Source: Chlamydiales bacterium
GTDB taxonomy: Bacteria > Chlamydiota > Chlamydiia > Chlamydiales > JACKPQ01
Direction: 5' to 3'
Length of the DNA: 64,000 bases
Assembly (NCBI GenBank): GCA_024233435.1
Contig: JACKPQ010000001.1
Location: forward strand, 620,001 to 684,000
Positions 1 through 8,784 of the stretch are shown piece after piece. A program made the translations under genes and the position numbers. Below the pieces are notes generated by a model that did not search any database, was not told where the DNA came from, and worked only from the letters and a program-made list of their open reading frames with translations. Positions within the stretch are counted from its first letter, which is position 1; every line of letters starts with the position of its first letter.

Positions 1-1
1 C

Positions 2-1138
2 CAGGGCGCTTCGCAGCTCCTCAAATCCACTAGCGCGCAGCTAAACTTACTCGACACATTTGGTAAGCACGATTTGACTCCCTATCAAGCAACCCTAAAA
101 ATGCCAGACCCACAACCCATCGCTCCGCTGCAAGCCGAGCTCGATGAAATCGAGGCCCTAGCCCTTCAAGAAAACGAAGAAGAATCTCTCTTCACTGAGC
201 ACAGCCGCATGGCCAACAACCAGTCTTTGAATGAGCAGTGCACATATCTCACGCAAGCCCTATCAGAAATCACCTCGCAATTTCAGCCCATCAAGCGCCT
301 TACCAAAAACCTCACTCATCTCGATCCCTCTTTAGAAGAACATGAATCGCTTATTACATCAGCCCTTTGCAACCTGCAAGAGGCCGAGCTTGCCTATACA
401 CGCTACCTTGACTCCTTAGAATTTTGCCCAAGCCGCTTCAGCGAGATCGAAACCCGCTTATCTGAAATCAACCGCCTCAAACGCAAAATCGGCTGCAGCT
501 TTGAAGATTTGCTTGCACGCGCCGATGAGCTAAAACTCCAAATTGAAACAGCTCAAAATGCAGATCAAATCCGCAATGAGCTGCAACAAGAGCAAAAGCG
601 CCTTGCCAACGCTTTAACTGCACAAAGAGAGTCCTGCGCCAAAACCCTATCGAATGCACTGACAGAGCAATTGCACTCACTGAACATGCCAAAAGCCAAA
701 GTTACCATTCAAATAGAAAAAACACCCCTGACCTCAACTGGCCAAGACCAAATCACATTCCTGCTAGCAGCCAATCCTGGCGAAGCTGCCATCCCGATTC
801 AATCTTGCGCAAGTGGCGGTGAGCTATCCCGCCTCCTCCTAGCCATCAAGCTCTTATTAACAGCCCACACACCAACGCTTATTTTCGATGAAATTGACAG
901 CAACATCGGTGGCCAAACGGCCACCCTCATAGGTGAAAAACTGAAAACGCTCGGACAAAACACACAAGTGATCTGCATCACCCATTTTCCCCAAGTAGCA
1001 AAACAGGCCGATCACCATCTGCAAATCACAAAATCCGAAGACTCCGGCAGAACGCTGACACTTGTAAAAGAGCTTGCAACGCTTGAGCGCAAAACCGAAA
1101 TCGAAAGAATGATGGGGCTAGACATGCCCCCTGTCTAA
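2..1138 (+). CDS. recN: DNA repair protein RecN, C-terminal part (5' end outside window)
   Basis: SMC-like ATPase of double-strand-break repair. The reading frame is open to the window edge, so this is the C-terminal portion; a TTG at 74 is internal, not a start. The middle is the helical coiled-coil arm (many Glu/Leu/Gln). The C-terminal ATPase half shows the ABC-type signature ASGGELSR near nt 808-831 and a Walker B IFDEID followed by SNIGGQT near nt 880-920, then an ITHFPQVA switch, all typical of RecN. The stop codon overlaps the stop of the convergent downstream gene by two bases. Family assignment is firm; the missing N-terminal Walker A lies upstream of this window. Confidence 0.95.
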   Translation, partial: QGASQLLKSTSAQLNLLDTFGKHDLTPYQATLKMPDPQPIAPLQAELDEIEALALQENEEESLFTEHSRMANNQSLNEQCTYLTQALSEITSQFQPIKRLTKNLTHLDPSLEEHESLITSALCNLQEAELAYTRYLDSLEFCPSRFSEIETRLSEINRLKRKIGCSFEDLLARADELKLQIETAQNADQIRNELQQEQKRLANALTAQRESCAKTLSNALTEQLHSLNMPKAKVTIQIEKTPLTSTGQDQITFLLAANPGEAAIPIQSCASGGELSRLLLAIKLLLTAHTPTLIFDEIDSNIGGQTATLIGEKLKTLGQNTQVICITHFPQVAKQADHHLQITKSEDSGRTLTLVKELATLERKTEIERMMGLDMPPV

Positions 1139-2376
1139 GAACGGGCCCAGCCTGACATTCTTGTTACTAAATATAGAGGAACAGCTCGAGCATCATACTT
1201 TGCGCCTGCTTTAATTAGATGTTCCAGAACTTTACTCACTACACTATCTTCATGAATCCAAATAGCTGCCTCATTAATCTTACGAAGCAACGTATTGATA
1301 GGTGAATAACCCATGTCATTAAACGGCTCAGCGCCGTTTTTAACAAGCATCATAAAATACTGCAGGTTTACATTAACTCCATGCCTTTGGAATAAAATCT
1401 CCAGACATTGAATCTTTCTAAGGCAGGCTCCACAGTCAAGCAAACGTTTTAAAGAATCCGTCTTCTGTAAGTGCGTCGCAGTCTCTATAAGTTTATTCAA
1501 TACAGATTCGTCTATTTTCCGATTCAGTTGACGAAATGCCCCTATTTCCCTAGCACGCAACTGCCTAATCATGTCAGTCGACTGAATGAGCTTGAATTCT
1601 TTTAACCAAAATGAATGCAAGACCTTGTCTCTAGGATGTGAAATAAATAGCATCTCTAAAATCAAAAATTTAACTTGTTCACGATCAAAAAAATCAAGCA
1701 TCAGCCGATATTTTTCTAAATCACAATCTTCAACCACCCCTAGAGCCCTTAAAGAACCACAATCACCAGCTAACAAAAACAAGCAAAAAAGCACGCTATA
1801 ATTTTTTCTCTTTAGAGCAAGTCTGATCATTGAGGCGATATTAGAATCCAAGGCGCCAGCCTGCTGATGATCTTTCATGTAATGACGGCATGCTTGTATA
1901 GCTACTTTCCCATTGCCATTTGCTATCAATTTATTATTCGTATTATGAAATTCCATGGCTTCTTCAGGAGTTTTAAAAGAGCAAAATCTATCCATCAAAG
2001 AAGGCCTAGATGGGATCAGACTTAACAATTTGTTATTTTCTTTTTTAATTTCAAGGTCTAGCCAATGACATTCTAGCAATCCTAAAAATACTCCACATGC
2101 AATTAATGCTACGCATAATATCGGCATTTTAAGGGATAAAGTTCGTAATGCCATGCCACAAAGCACTCCAGGAAGCGGACTTAAAATATCACCATTGTAT
2201 GGTAAAATATCTCTTTTCCGCAAATCTACCCCCTTAAAATCACAACTTTTAATAAAAACAACACGTGATATAACTGCTATTGCAACCATATGGGGATAAC
2301 AGGAAATGGTCCATAAAAAAACTCTTTTATACCCATTTAAAATACAAGAAACGACCATACACGGTTTCATCTTCAA
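1135..2376 (-). CDS. Membrane/ankyrin-like hypothetical protein, paralog of the upstream gene
   Basis: Unrecognised protein of up to 413 residues. Hydrophobic stretches lie near the N-terminus and around residues 80-105, the second being an ALIACGVF-type membrane segment. A helical region follows, and the C-terminal 100 residues look ankyrin-like (pairs of short helices with LIKAGAKYD and LVKNGAEP). It is clearly a paralog of the gene immediately upstream (2379-3653): both share the membrane segment followed by an NNxLI(A/K)NG stretch with (A/I)xAC, and both end with a KY(D/N)A.(A/S)VP stretch. Only two bases separate the two genes, so they are probably co-transcribed. ATG at 2376 or the ATG six codons later (2358) could be the start. 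The stop codon overlaps that of recN. Likely a lineage-specific, host-interaction type protein; no function is claimed. Confidence 0.7.
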   Translation of the reverse strand: MKMKPCMVVSCILNGYKRVFLWTISCYPHMVAIAVISRVVFIKSCDFKGVDLRKRDILPYNGDILSPLPGVLCGMALRTLSLKMPILCVALIACGVFLGLLECHWLDLEIKKENNKLLSLIPSRPSLMDRFCSFKTPEEAMEFHNTNNKLIANGNGKVAIQACRHYMKDHQQAGALDSNIASMIRLALKRKNYSVLFCLFLLAGDCGSLRALGVVEDCDLEKYRLMLDFFDREQVKFLILEMLFISHPRDKVLHSFWLKEFKLIQSTDMIRQLRAREIGAFRQLNRKIDESVLNKLIETATHLQKTDSLKRLLDCGACLRKIQCLEILFQRHGVNVNLQYFMMLVKNGAEPFNDMGYSPINTLLRKINEAAIWIHEDSVVSKVLEHLIKAGAKYDARAVPLYLVTRMSGWARS

Positions 2377-2378
2377 AT

Positions 2379-3653
2379 TTACCTTTGGTTACTAACCCAA
2401 CTTTGCAAATGCCGAGGTACAGAATTGGCATTATATTTGACACCCGAATCAATGAGATAGCGAATAATTTTCCACTCGTTAGAATTTTCTGAATAATCCA
2501 TGTATAGGGATTCCATGAATACGAAGTCAAGAATTGAAAGACCCTTACATTTGTGGTGCAGGTTCGCTCCAAAACGCACTAGCAAGTCAAGAAAATCAGT
2601 GTTTATTTCTCTATGAAATTCCCTTTTGATTAGCTTCCAAACCGGGGTTTGACCATTTAAGCTATCTGTAAAATTCACATTTGCACCTTGTGTGATTAAG
2701 AATTTTAGATATTCCTGATTTTGTGACATAACCGCTCGAATCAGTAAGGAATTTAATTGATCAACATGCAGAGCGCCTGAAAGCCTTGGAACGCCCCCTT
2801 TTTCTCTCATACGAAGCTGAGCAGGGCTTGGGAATTTTACATGCCTTATGCTTGACAACCAAAACAAACGCAACTCTTCAGACACCGGGCGACAAAGAAT
2901 AAGCAGCCATAAACAAAAATAATCGACATTTTGAGAGCCAAAAATCTTTGAGAACAATTTGTATTGATGAATGTCTTTATTCTCAAGCATTCTGATTACC
3001 CCTATCATAAAGGGAACAGTTGTTATTTGACTGAAGCAAATTAATAAACTGTAATTACGCGTCTCAAGTGAGTGCAATATACCATCTCTTATTGCTGCCT
3101 CATCAACATTGTCTAACCTAACCACCGTATCAGAATTCCTGTCTGCTGTGGGTAATACGAACCATACGCTAATTTCTGGATGACTTTCTCTATAGGATTT
3201 AGTGTATTGCTCACACGCTTTTATGGCCTCTTCTATTTGCCCATTCTTAATTAATTGGTTATTTTCCCTATAAAATTTTAAAGCTTCATTAGGAGTCGAA
3301 GAGCCAGCATCCGAAAAAAAATTAAGAATTTTGTTTTGCTCTATCTCAGTCAGTCGCTTAATTCGATGCAGATCTGTCAGGCCCCAAAACACACCCCACG
3401 CAAGAAGAGCCACACCAACCACTACCTTTTTCAAAGGCAGCGCCACTAATATAGGAACAACAATTAAAGAAACTATAAGGGAAGCCTCTTTGCAGTAATC
3501 CTTTGGCAAACGCTCTTGAGAAATGCCACAATATGCCCGACCTTTTCGAAGGACAGCTCGAGCAATGTTAGCAACGACATAGAAACTGGCAGTCGAGGCT
3601 CCAGCCCACAAAAGCACTTTTAGAGATGTATTGGCAATATCTTGAACTTTCAT
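2379..3653 (-). CDS. Membrane protein with ankyrin-like C-terminus (tandem paralog)
   Basis: Hypothetical protein of 424 residues. ATG at 3653 is chosen because the longer open frame would run into the next gene (3725-4150) and because the paralog begins at the same place in alignment. Two N-terminal hydrophobic regions (about residues 10-30 and 55-100) predict a membrane anchor. The C-terminal part has ankyrin-like repeats (FLITQGANVNF with NGQTPVW; LLVRFGANLHH). It is a tandem duplicate of 1135-2376, with conserved NN(Q/K)LI(K/A)NG and a shared ending. The architecture, membrane hairpin plus ankyrin, is common among chlamydial host-interaction proteins, but that role is inference. Confidence 0.75.
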   Translation of the reverse strand: MKVQDIANTSLKVLLWAGASTASFYVVANIARAVLRKGRAYCGISQERLPKDYCKEASLIVSLIVVPILVALPLKKVVVGVALLAWGVFWGLTDLHRIKRLTEIEQNKILNFFSDAGSSTPNEALKFYRENNQLIKNGQIEEAIKACEQYTKSYRESHPEISVWFVLPTADRNSDTVVRLDNVDEAAIRDGILHSLETRNYSLLICFSQITTVPFMIGVIRMLENKDIHQYKLFSKIFGSQNVDYFCLWLLILCRPVSEELRLFWLSSIRHVKFPSPAQLRMREKGGVPRLSGALHVDQLNSLLIRAVMSQNQEYLKFLITQGANVNFTDSLNGQTPVWKLIKREFHREINTDFLDLLVRFGANLHHKCKGLSILDFVFMESLYMDYSENSNEWKIIRYLIDSGVKYNANSVPRHLQSWVSNQR

Positions 3654-3724
3654 GTCGGAAATTATATATATAATTGCAAATAACTGCCATAAGAATAAAC
3701 ATTTTAATTGATAACTAAGTTTTC

Positions 3725-4150
3725 CTAGAGGAGGGTGACCATGTAGAGCACTAGAAAACCACGGGCTGTCCATAGAATGGTGCGAATCCAGTTGGTTGAT
3801 AGCAGCATGTGGTGGATCTTTTTAGAATAATGGACCGAGAGCTTCTGATGCTGCTGCACTTGGAAAATACAGGTAGAAATCCAGATGATAGTCAAAGCAA
3901 CAAAGTTTGCGGTAGCAAGCTTAATGAGCAATGGCGTTGGAGCAAGGCCGATGAGTAAAAGGGCGGTTAGAACTTCTAAAATCATGACCGGACCCATGAG
4001 CCAAATTGTGCGTCTTAGGTAAGAGCGCTCATATGAGGTAAATCCATCTTTAATTTTATGATACAAAGGATAATGGATCATCTGGTTAAACCAGATGATC
4101 CCGACCATGACCCATGTTAACGCCAAATGAATAAGGAGTGTTGCAATCAT
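3725..4150 (-). CDS. Conserved four-helix integral membrane protein
   Basis: A 141-residue protein with four predicted membrane helices (about residues 4-24, 48-70, 76-97 and 122-141). The first loop has a WFNQMIHYPLY motif followed by YE and RRT. I recall similar small membrane proteins with a W-x-x-Q-x-x-x-YPL signature in other bacteria, with no known function. The start ATG overlaps the stop codon of the upstream gene by one base (TAATG), so the two are probably translationally coupled. Confidence 0.75.
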   Translation of the reverse strand: MIATLLIHLALTWVMVGIIWFNQMIHYPLYHKIKDGFTSYERSYLRRTIWLMGPVMILEVLTALLLIGLAPTPLLIKLATANFVALTIIWISTCIFQVQQHQKLSVHYSKKIHHMLLSTNWIRTILWTARGFLVLYMVTLL

Positions 4151-4722
4151 TATTTTACAATCTCAAAACTGCTTACAAAATGGTTATAGTTACTTTCTGT
4201 GTAGTTATGGACTTCACATTCCATAGCTAGTAAATAAAGTTGATTTTTTGCCATGATCGCGCGCCCTTTAAAGTAGACATTGTCACTTGAGCGAATGAAG
4301 AAATCAAGAGCTTTATAACCTTGGATTTCAATAAGATCAGCAAAAATAAGCTTGTTTCCTGGATTTTGGTGCAAAATGCCATTTAAAAATGTCTCCAAGC
4401 TAAGCTCAGCGTAGCTATCGTCGACAAAATCTGGATACTGTGCAACTAAAACCATATAAACCTCGCGGTCTTGGTTAGCTGCAACATAAACATCGTAGCG
4501 CATGTCAAAATCTTCATCCGGAGCAGATAGCGTCTGTTGCATATGCTCTGGGTGCTCTGGAAATGAGATTTTGTAGTTATTGCCAACAGCATGAAATTGC
4601 TTCCACGCGGCATTGTTTTCTTGCACTTGGTACGGCACGCGATTTGGTGCTGTCCAAACAGTTGCACCCACCAGCAAGCAGCCGATTGCGATACACACCT
4701 TAGTCATTGGTCTAATGGCCAT
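4150..4722 (-). CDS. Secreted/periplasmic hypothetical protein with signal peptide
   Basis: A 190-residue protein with an N-terminal hydrophobic signal peptide (about residues 8-25, ending near VWTAPNR) and then a single alpha/beta domain without obvious catalytic residues. The pattern of a YKISFPEHP strand, then YKALDFFI, then a closing FVSSFEIV strand resembles the PsbP/DUF1795-type small periplasmic fold, but this is only a resemblance. A G-rich Shine-Dalgarno (GGGGGAT) lies ahead of ATG 4722; an alternative ATG lies at 4707. It is followed with a one-base overlap by the four-helix membrane protein and preceded by a Yip1-type protein, suggesting an envelope-related operon. Confidence 0.75.
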   Translation of the reverse strand: MAIRPMTKVCIAIGCLLVGATVWTAPNRVPYQVQENNAAWKQFHAVGNNYKISFPEHPEHMQQTLSAPDEDFDMRYDVYVAANQDREVYMVLVAQYPDFVDDSYAELSLETFLNGILHQNPGNKLIFADLIEIQGYKALDFFIRSSDNVYFKGRAIMAKNQLYLLAMECEVHNYTESNYNHFVSSFEIVK

Positions 4723-4752
4723 TTTCTTATCCCCCTATTATTCCGATATTTT

Positions 4753-5391
4753 TTAACTTCCGCCACCGATCACAAGTCCTAAAACCCATGTCAGCAGATA
4801 TATAAACACAACCCAAACGATGATTCCCAAGACGACATTTAAGAAAGCCATCCAGGCAGAAAAACCCTGGACCTCACCTAAAGCATGTAGGAAAATCACA
4901 AACATCCATATAGCCACTGCAAGCTGCAAGATGAGCGCTAGTTGCAAGATTGCCCCATGCACACTGGAGTAGAGCATCGTTGGAAAATTTGCTAAAAAGA
5001 CGTGGGATCCAAAGGTAATAATGAGGATCAACCACAATGCAATGTTTACAGTATTGGGTACGCTAGACCACGCAAAAGCTGCGCGGATTTCTCTAAAGGT
5101 TCCTTTCCCTTTTACAAGTTTACCAGTGAGCATAATCAGAAAGCTGTTGATGCAAAAGCCGATAAACCCAACTGGAATAGCAAGTGCCACACAAATAAGG
5201 AGAATGAGCCAAAAGTTGAGATTGACGCCCCATGACAACTTTTGAGCAAGATAGAATAAACTTGGCAACGCGTAGACTAAAGATAGCCAAACAAGTCGGT
5301 AATTGGGATTTGTTTTAACAATCTGGCGAATTGTCTCACGTGGGCGTATCCACATTTTCCACCAAGGATTGAATCCAAGCTTCTCTTTCAT
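4753..5391 (-). CDS. Yip1-domain integral membrane protein
   Basis: A 212-residue protein starting with WIRPRETIRQIV, the typical opening of Yip1-family (PF04893) proteins, followed by five hydrophobic helices covering residues about 30-205. ATG 5391 is preferred over the ATG six codons upstream because an AGGAG sits five bases ahead of it. Yip1 proteins are poorly understood membrane proteins, so the molecular function is unknown. A perfect 17-bp palindrome (5403-5419) lies just upstream of the ribosome binding site. Confidence 0.8.
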   Translation of the reverse strand: MKEKLGFNPWWKMWIRPRETIRQIVKTNPNYRLVWLSLVYALPSLFYLAQKLSWGVNLNFWLILLICVALAIPVGFIGFCINSFLIMLTGKLVKGKGTFREIRAAFAWSSVPNTVNIALWLILIITFGSHVFLANFPTMLYSSVHGAILQLALILQLAVAIWMFVIFLHALGEVQGFSAWMAFLNVVLGIIVWVVFIYLLTWVLGLVIGGGS

Positions 5392-5402
5392 ACCCTCTCC
5401 TC

Positions 5403-5419
5403 TAGGCAATCATTGCCTA
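5403..5419. promoter_or_regulatory. 17-bp perfect palindrome upstream of Yip1 gene (possible operator)
   Basis: Arms TAGGCAAT and ATTGCCTA separated by one C, 11 bp upstream of the Yip1 start and adjoining its Shine-Dalgarno. Perfect symmetry and position fit an operator or a leader hairpin; no regulator is identified. Confidence 0.3.
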
Positions 5420-5566
5420 ATTTAGTATTGGCGTCATATTGGCCAACTCCTTAGTTTTAATTTATAATAAATCCTATAATTAATCAATATTAAAATTAAC
5501 AAACATAAATAAACTATAATTGGTTTTATATAATTGCAAAATTAAGATGGGCAACAATTGCCCAGC
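5420..5566. other. AT-rich intergenic region with a second inverted repeat
   Basis: No credible ORF. It holds AT-rich sequence that could carry the promoter for the Yip1 operon, and an inverted repeat at 5549-5563 (GGGCAA, loop CAA, TTGCCC). That repeat echoes the GGCAAT..ATTGCC palindrome at 5403-5419 and lies next to the terminator of the next gene. Confidence 0.4.
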
Positions 5567-5591
5567 AAAAAAGCAGCGTCATAGACGCTGC
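5567..5591 (-). terminator. Rho-independent terminator of the 5631-6053 gene
   Basis: On the minus strand an 8-bp stem GCAGCGTC/GACGCTGC with a 3-nt loop is followed directly by TTTTTT, 40 bp after the stop codon of the 140-residue membrane protein gene. Classic intrinsic terminator. Confidence 0.85.
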
Positions 5592-5630
5592 CTGAAGTTC
5601 TGAAACAGAAATGTCACGGAATCTGAGGGT

Positions 5631-6053
5631 TTACTCTTTAGGTTCAGTTTCAGACAAGTCGATTGGAGGTTTTAGATTAGCATCTAAATCTAGACTGTTG
5701 AAAAGCTCATTGTAATTTGGCACCCATGGATTGCCTTGAATTTTCAAAACTGAAGTGAATTTTGCAAAAGCATTAGGATAGTTCAGAGCAATAAAATGCG
5801 TGGTTCCATGTAAAAATACCGCTGTAGCAACAAGGGAGACACTTAATCCAACAACCTTTCCAGGAATGGATCCAAACAAGAAAGAAGAAATGATAGCCTT
5901 TGGGACCAGACTTCCTGCATAGAGCGCAAACGCAGCAATGAGTTCAACGTTAACCCAATACTGTATGTTGTCGATTTTATCACTGTTTGCTTGAGCACTT
6001 TCATGAAACACCTGGCCATTTACGTAGTCTTGAGCTATTGATAACAACGCCAT
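5631..6053 (-). CDS. Small hypothetical membrane protein
   Basis: A 140-residue protein with two hydrophobic segments (about residues 37-57 and 63-85) and hydrophilic, acidic ends (C-terminus DLSETEPKE). A good Shine-Dalgarno AAAGGAG lies seven bases before the ATG. It is a monocistronic unit: an intrinsic terminator follows and the transporter gene downstream-of-start is 53 bp away. The paired hydrophobic segments resemble the bilobed pattern of chlamydial inclusion-membrane proteins, but the segments are short and this is speculative. Not recognised otherwise. Confidence 0.65.
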   Translation of the reverse strand: MALLSIAQDYVNGQVFHESAQANSDKIDNIQYWVNVELIAAFALYAGSLVPKAIISSFLFGSIPGKVVGLSVSLVATAVFLHGTTHFIALNYPNAFAKFTSVLKIQGNPWVPNYNELFNSLDLDANLKPPIDLSETEPKE

Positions 6054-6106
6054 ATGCGATCTCCTTTTGGTTGATATGATGGGCGAATTGTAGAAGTTTG
6101 GGCACT

Positions 6107-7261
6107 TTACATCAAGGCAATAACAACCATTAAAGTTAAAATCCCAAAGACAGGCGTCTTAACAGGCTTAAAGTCAAAAATCTTATAGAGTAAATTGACA
6201 ATCGAAAGAGCTAAAAAGCTTGGATAGCAAATGCTTAAAACAGGAGCCAGCAGCTTTACAATTCCTGTAAATCCAAGTAATGAGCAACATGCTGTGATCA
6301 AAAGAATGCCAGCTAGGGCACCTTTGTAGGAAATTTTATTTCGAAATACGTGGACCACAGTGAATTCTGAGCAGACAGCAGCAAGGCCAATAGCTGTTGT
6401 CAAGCAGGCCATGGAAACTGCTGATGCTATCACCATGCTTGCAATGGGTCCCATAACAAGATAGCCAACCGATGGCAGTAACTGATCGGAGGATACATCA
6501 TTAAGTAAATGGGAATGGGACGCAGCAAGCCAACCAAACCCAATATAGACAATGGTAAGAAGGCCAGCAGCTATACAACTTGCTTTTAGCGAAGTTTTTA
6601 TGATTTTTCCGCTACGTCCGGCTGCGGTAAGTCTTGCCTCGATCGATTGATACACAATAGATGCAAAAAAGAAAGTGGCAAGCAGGTCCATCGTATTGTA
6701 GCCCTCTTTTAGCCCATAGAAGAAGGAGGAAGAATCAAAATGATCTAGGTTTACAGCATGGGGCGAAAAGAATAACCCTTTTATAAGGATGGCAGATAAA
6801 AATAGGAGCAAAAGAGGCGTTAAGACATAGCCAACAAGAGCAATGATGCGGGATGGCTTGCAGCAAAAAAGGTAAATCAGGGTAACTGCGCCCAAAGTAA
6901 AATAGGTAAGATTTAGCCAAGGGAGATGCTGGCTAATAGAGGCATATGTTAGAGTCACACAACGAGGGATACCGCCGAAGGGGCCAATAAGCCCTATTAA
7001 AAGAAAAAGCATCAACATCCCAGGAATCTTTCCGACACGTTTAAAAAAATCGAGATAATCCCCTTTATATAAGGTCATCGAAACCAAGCCAGTGAATGGG
7101 ATAAGCACTGTGGTCAACAACATGCCTGCAAGAGCTGATAAAATTTTCCCCTCGACAAACCTGCCAACTACAAGCGGAAAAACAAGGTTACCTGCACCAA
7201 AAAACATGGCAAATGTGGCAAAGCCACTCGATAGCGTTACGCTTTTAAGTTTTTTTATCAT
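6107..7261 (-). CDS. brnQ: Branched-chain amino acid transporter, BrnQ/LIVCS family
   Basis: A 384-residue polytopic permease with about 12 membrane helices that imports Leu/Ile/Val with cations in this family. The family signature SSGFATFAMFFGAGNLVFP is at residues 11-29 of the chosen start. ATG 7261 (MIKKLKSV) is used because it lies just before this first helix and avoids overlap with the epimerase gene; no strong Shine-Dalgarno precedes it. An auxotrophic intracellular bacterium would use it to take amino acids from the host; that role is inferred. Confidence 0.9.
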   Translation of the reverse strand: MIKKLKSVTLSSGFATFAMFFGAGNLVFPLVVGRFVEGKILSALAGMLLTTVLIPFTGLVSMTLYKGDYLDFFKRVGKIPGMLMLFLLIGLIGPFGGIPRCVTLTYASISQHLPWLNLTYFTLGAVTLIYLFCCKPSRIIALVGYVLTPLLLLFLSAILIKGLFFSPHAVNLDHFDSSSFFYGLKEGYNTMDLLATFFFASIVYQSIEARLTAAGRSGKIIKTSLKASCIAAGLLTIVYIGFGWLAASHSHLLNDVSSDQLLPSVGYLVMGPIASMVIASAVSMACLTTAIGLAAVCSEFTVVHVFRNKISYKGALAGILLITACCSLLGFTGIVKLLAPVLSICYPSFLALSIVNLLYKIFDFKPVKTPVFGILTLMVVIALM

Positions 7262-7287
7262 AGTGCTCAAGTATAATGCCTTAGGAA

Positions 7288-8109
7288 TTAATTGGCAAGA
7301 ATATCGCTCAAAGTTTGGCTCAGATCGCGACAAAGGAAGGAAAATCCGCTTTCTAATAATTTTTTACCAACAACTCGGCAGCTGTTTAGAAAAAGTCCGT
7401 CTGCCATCTCTCCTAGCAAGAATCTAAGCAGCGCTTCAGGAATGGGCGGGCCGACAAATCGATGAAGGGCTTTAGCTAGGGCTAAAGTAAAATCTTGATT
7501 GCGCACTGGATTGGGAGAGCAAAAGTTGTAGGCCCCTTCGCAATTAGGATTGGTAATAAGATGTTCGATTCCTCGGGCAAGATCTTGAAGGGCAATCCAG
7601 CTCATCCACTGCCGCCCATCCCCTAATCGACCACCTAAACACCACTTAAATGCCGGAATCATGCGATCGAGCGGGCCTCCTTTTCCTAACACCAAGCCAA
7701 AGCGTGGCATGCACACTCTAGCGCTGCATTTTAGTGCTTCAGCTTCCCAGTCTCCGCAAAGATCAGATAAAAAACTGCTCCCCTTTGAGCTATCCTCATC
7801 AAGTTCTTCATCTCCACGATTTCCGTAATAACCGATAGCGGATGCAGATATAAGCGTGTTTGTTTTAACAGATCGCACCAGGTTTCGTGTGCCGATTACA
7901 CGGCTGTTATAAAGTTCTTTTTTGTATTCGGGCGTCCACCGTTTTGCAATGTTTGCGCCGCTTAAATGAACTACGGCATCAAAAGTGATATCTGGGAGTG
8001 CCCAATCGTATGGCGGCTTGCGTTCAATGGAAATGACATCGTGCTTTGAGAAGTGCTTCTTAAGATATGAGCCAATGAACCCGTGGCTCCCGGTGATTCC
8101 AATTTTCAT
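7288..8109 (-). CDS. NAD(P)-binding SDR epimerase, TIGR01777 (YfcH-like) family
   Basis: A 273-residue protein. ATG 8109 begins directly at the Rossmann motif (MKIGITGSHGFIGSYL, GxxGxxG at residues 4-13); a longer open frame upstream would overlap the DUF378 gene. Family features: AVVHLSGANIAKRWTPEYK, SASAIGYYG, WEAEA, PRFGLVLGKGGPLDRM and a C-terminal domain of the DUF1731 type. The substrate is unknown across the family. It is separated from the DUF378 gene by 43 bp that hold a GC-rich hairpin. Confidence 0.92.
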   Translation of the reverse strand: MKIGITGSHGFIGSYLKKHFSKHDVISIERKPPYDWALPDITFDAVVHLSGANIAKRWTPEYKKELYNSRVIGTRNLVRSVKTNTLISASAIGYYGNRGDEELDEDSSKGSSFLSDLCGDWEAEALKCSARVCMPRFGLVLGKGGPLDRMIPAFKWCLGGRLGDGRQWMSWIALQDLARGIEHLITNPNCEGAYNFCSPNPVRNQDFTLALAKALHRFVGPPIPEALLRFLLGEMADGLFLNSCRVVGKKLLESGFSFLCRDLSQTLSDILAN

Positions 8110-8117
8110 GGGTAATC

Positions 8118-8139
8118 GGGGGCTCTGTTTGGAACCCCC
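8118..8139 (-). other. GC-rich hairpin between DUF378 gene and epimerase gene
   Basis: An 8-bp stem with five consecutive G-C pairs (GGGGGTTC with GAGCCCCC, one wobble) and a 6-nt loop, eight bases before the epimerase ATG. It lacks a following T-run, so it is not a standard terminator. It could reduce read-through or modulate translation. Confidence 0.35.
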
Positions 8140-8152
8140 TAAAAACAATGTG

Positions 8153-8365
8153 TTATTTTTTGTTGCACATTTGCTTGCAGCAGCCCAAGAAGCGTAGGCT
8201 CCAAAGACCAGAAAGTCCAACTAAAGAGTAGATCACTCTTGAGAACCAGCCTGTTTGACCATCAAATAGCCAAGCAACTAGATCGAATTGGAAAAAGCCC
8301 CAAAGGCCCCAGTTTAATGCTCCAACGATCACTAAAACCAGAGCAATCATGTTTAATGCTTTCAT
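8153..8365 (-). CDS. DUF378 family small membrane protein
   Basis: A 70-residue protein with two membrane helices and the DUF378 (PF04070) pattern: MKALNMIALVLVIVGALNWG, GLWGFFQFDLVA near residues 20-32, then R-V-I-Y-x-L-V-G-L-x-G-L. A GGAGG Shine-Dalgarno sits six bases ahead of the ATG. Function of the family is unknown. It is divergent from gatC. Confidence 0.9.
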   Translation of the reverse strand: MKALNMIALVLVIVGALNWGLWGFFQFDLVAWLFDGQTGWFSRVIYSLVGLSGLWSLRFLGCCKQMCNKK

Positions 8366-8487
8366 TTTCGTACCTCCAATTAGGTTTTTACATCTTTACC
8401 ACTCATAAAAAATTTTACAAATTTTGTCACTCTTTTTTTTTTATTTTTCTTGAATATTAGAGAGAAGTCAGTTACGATTACGAGGTT

Positions 8488-8775
8488 ATGAAAGAAGATG
8501 AAATCGTTCATTTAGGAAAATTGTGTCGCATTAATCTTACTGATGATGAAAAAATAAGCCTGTGCCATAATTTAGATAAAATTTTGCACTACATGGAAGA
8601 TTTGAATGGGATTGATACAGATAATGTTGAGCCCACTCATCATGTTTTGCAAGGCATGGAGCATCTCCTTGCAGAAGATGATGTTGCAGACTTGCTAGAT
8701 ACAAAAACGTTCTTAAAGAACGCTCCTGATCAAATTGGCGGAATGGTGAAAGTTCCTCCTGTCATCCAATTTTAG
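8488..8775 (+). CDS. gatC: Asp-tRNA(Asn)/Glu-tRNA(Gln) amidotransferase subunit C
   Basis: A 95-residue GatC: VHLGKLCRINLTDDE at the N-terminus, a helical bundle, and the conserved DNVEPTHHVL stretch. It stabilises the GatA-GatB complex that converts misacylated Glu-tRNA(Gln) (and Asp-tRNA(Asn)) to Gln/Asn-tRNA. First gene of a gatCAB operon, nine bases ahead of gatA. Confidence 0.95.
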   Translation: MKEDEIVHLGKLCRINLTDDEKISLCHNLDKILHYMEDLNGIDTDNVEPTHHVLQGMEHLLAEDDVADLLDTKTFLKNAPDQIGGMVKVPPVIQF

Positions 8776-8784
8776 GCTATACTT

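Noticed and set aside
8118..8139. Hairpin considered as an intrinsic terminator
   Set aside because: The stem is strong but no T-run follows on either strand, so it is listed only as a hairpin.
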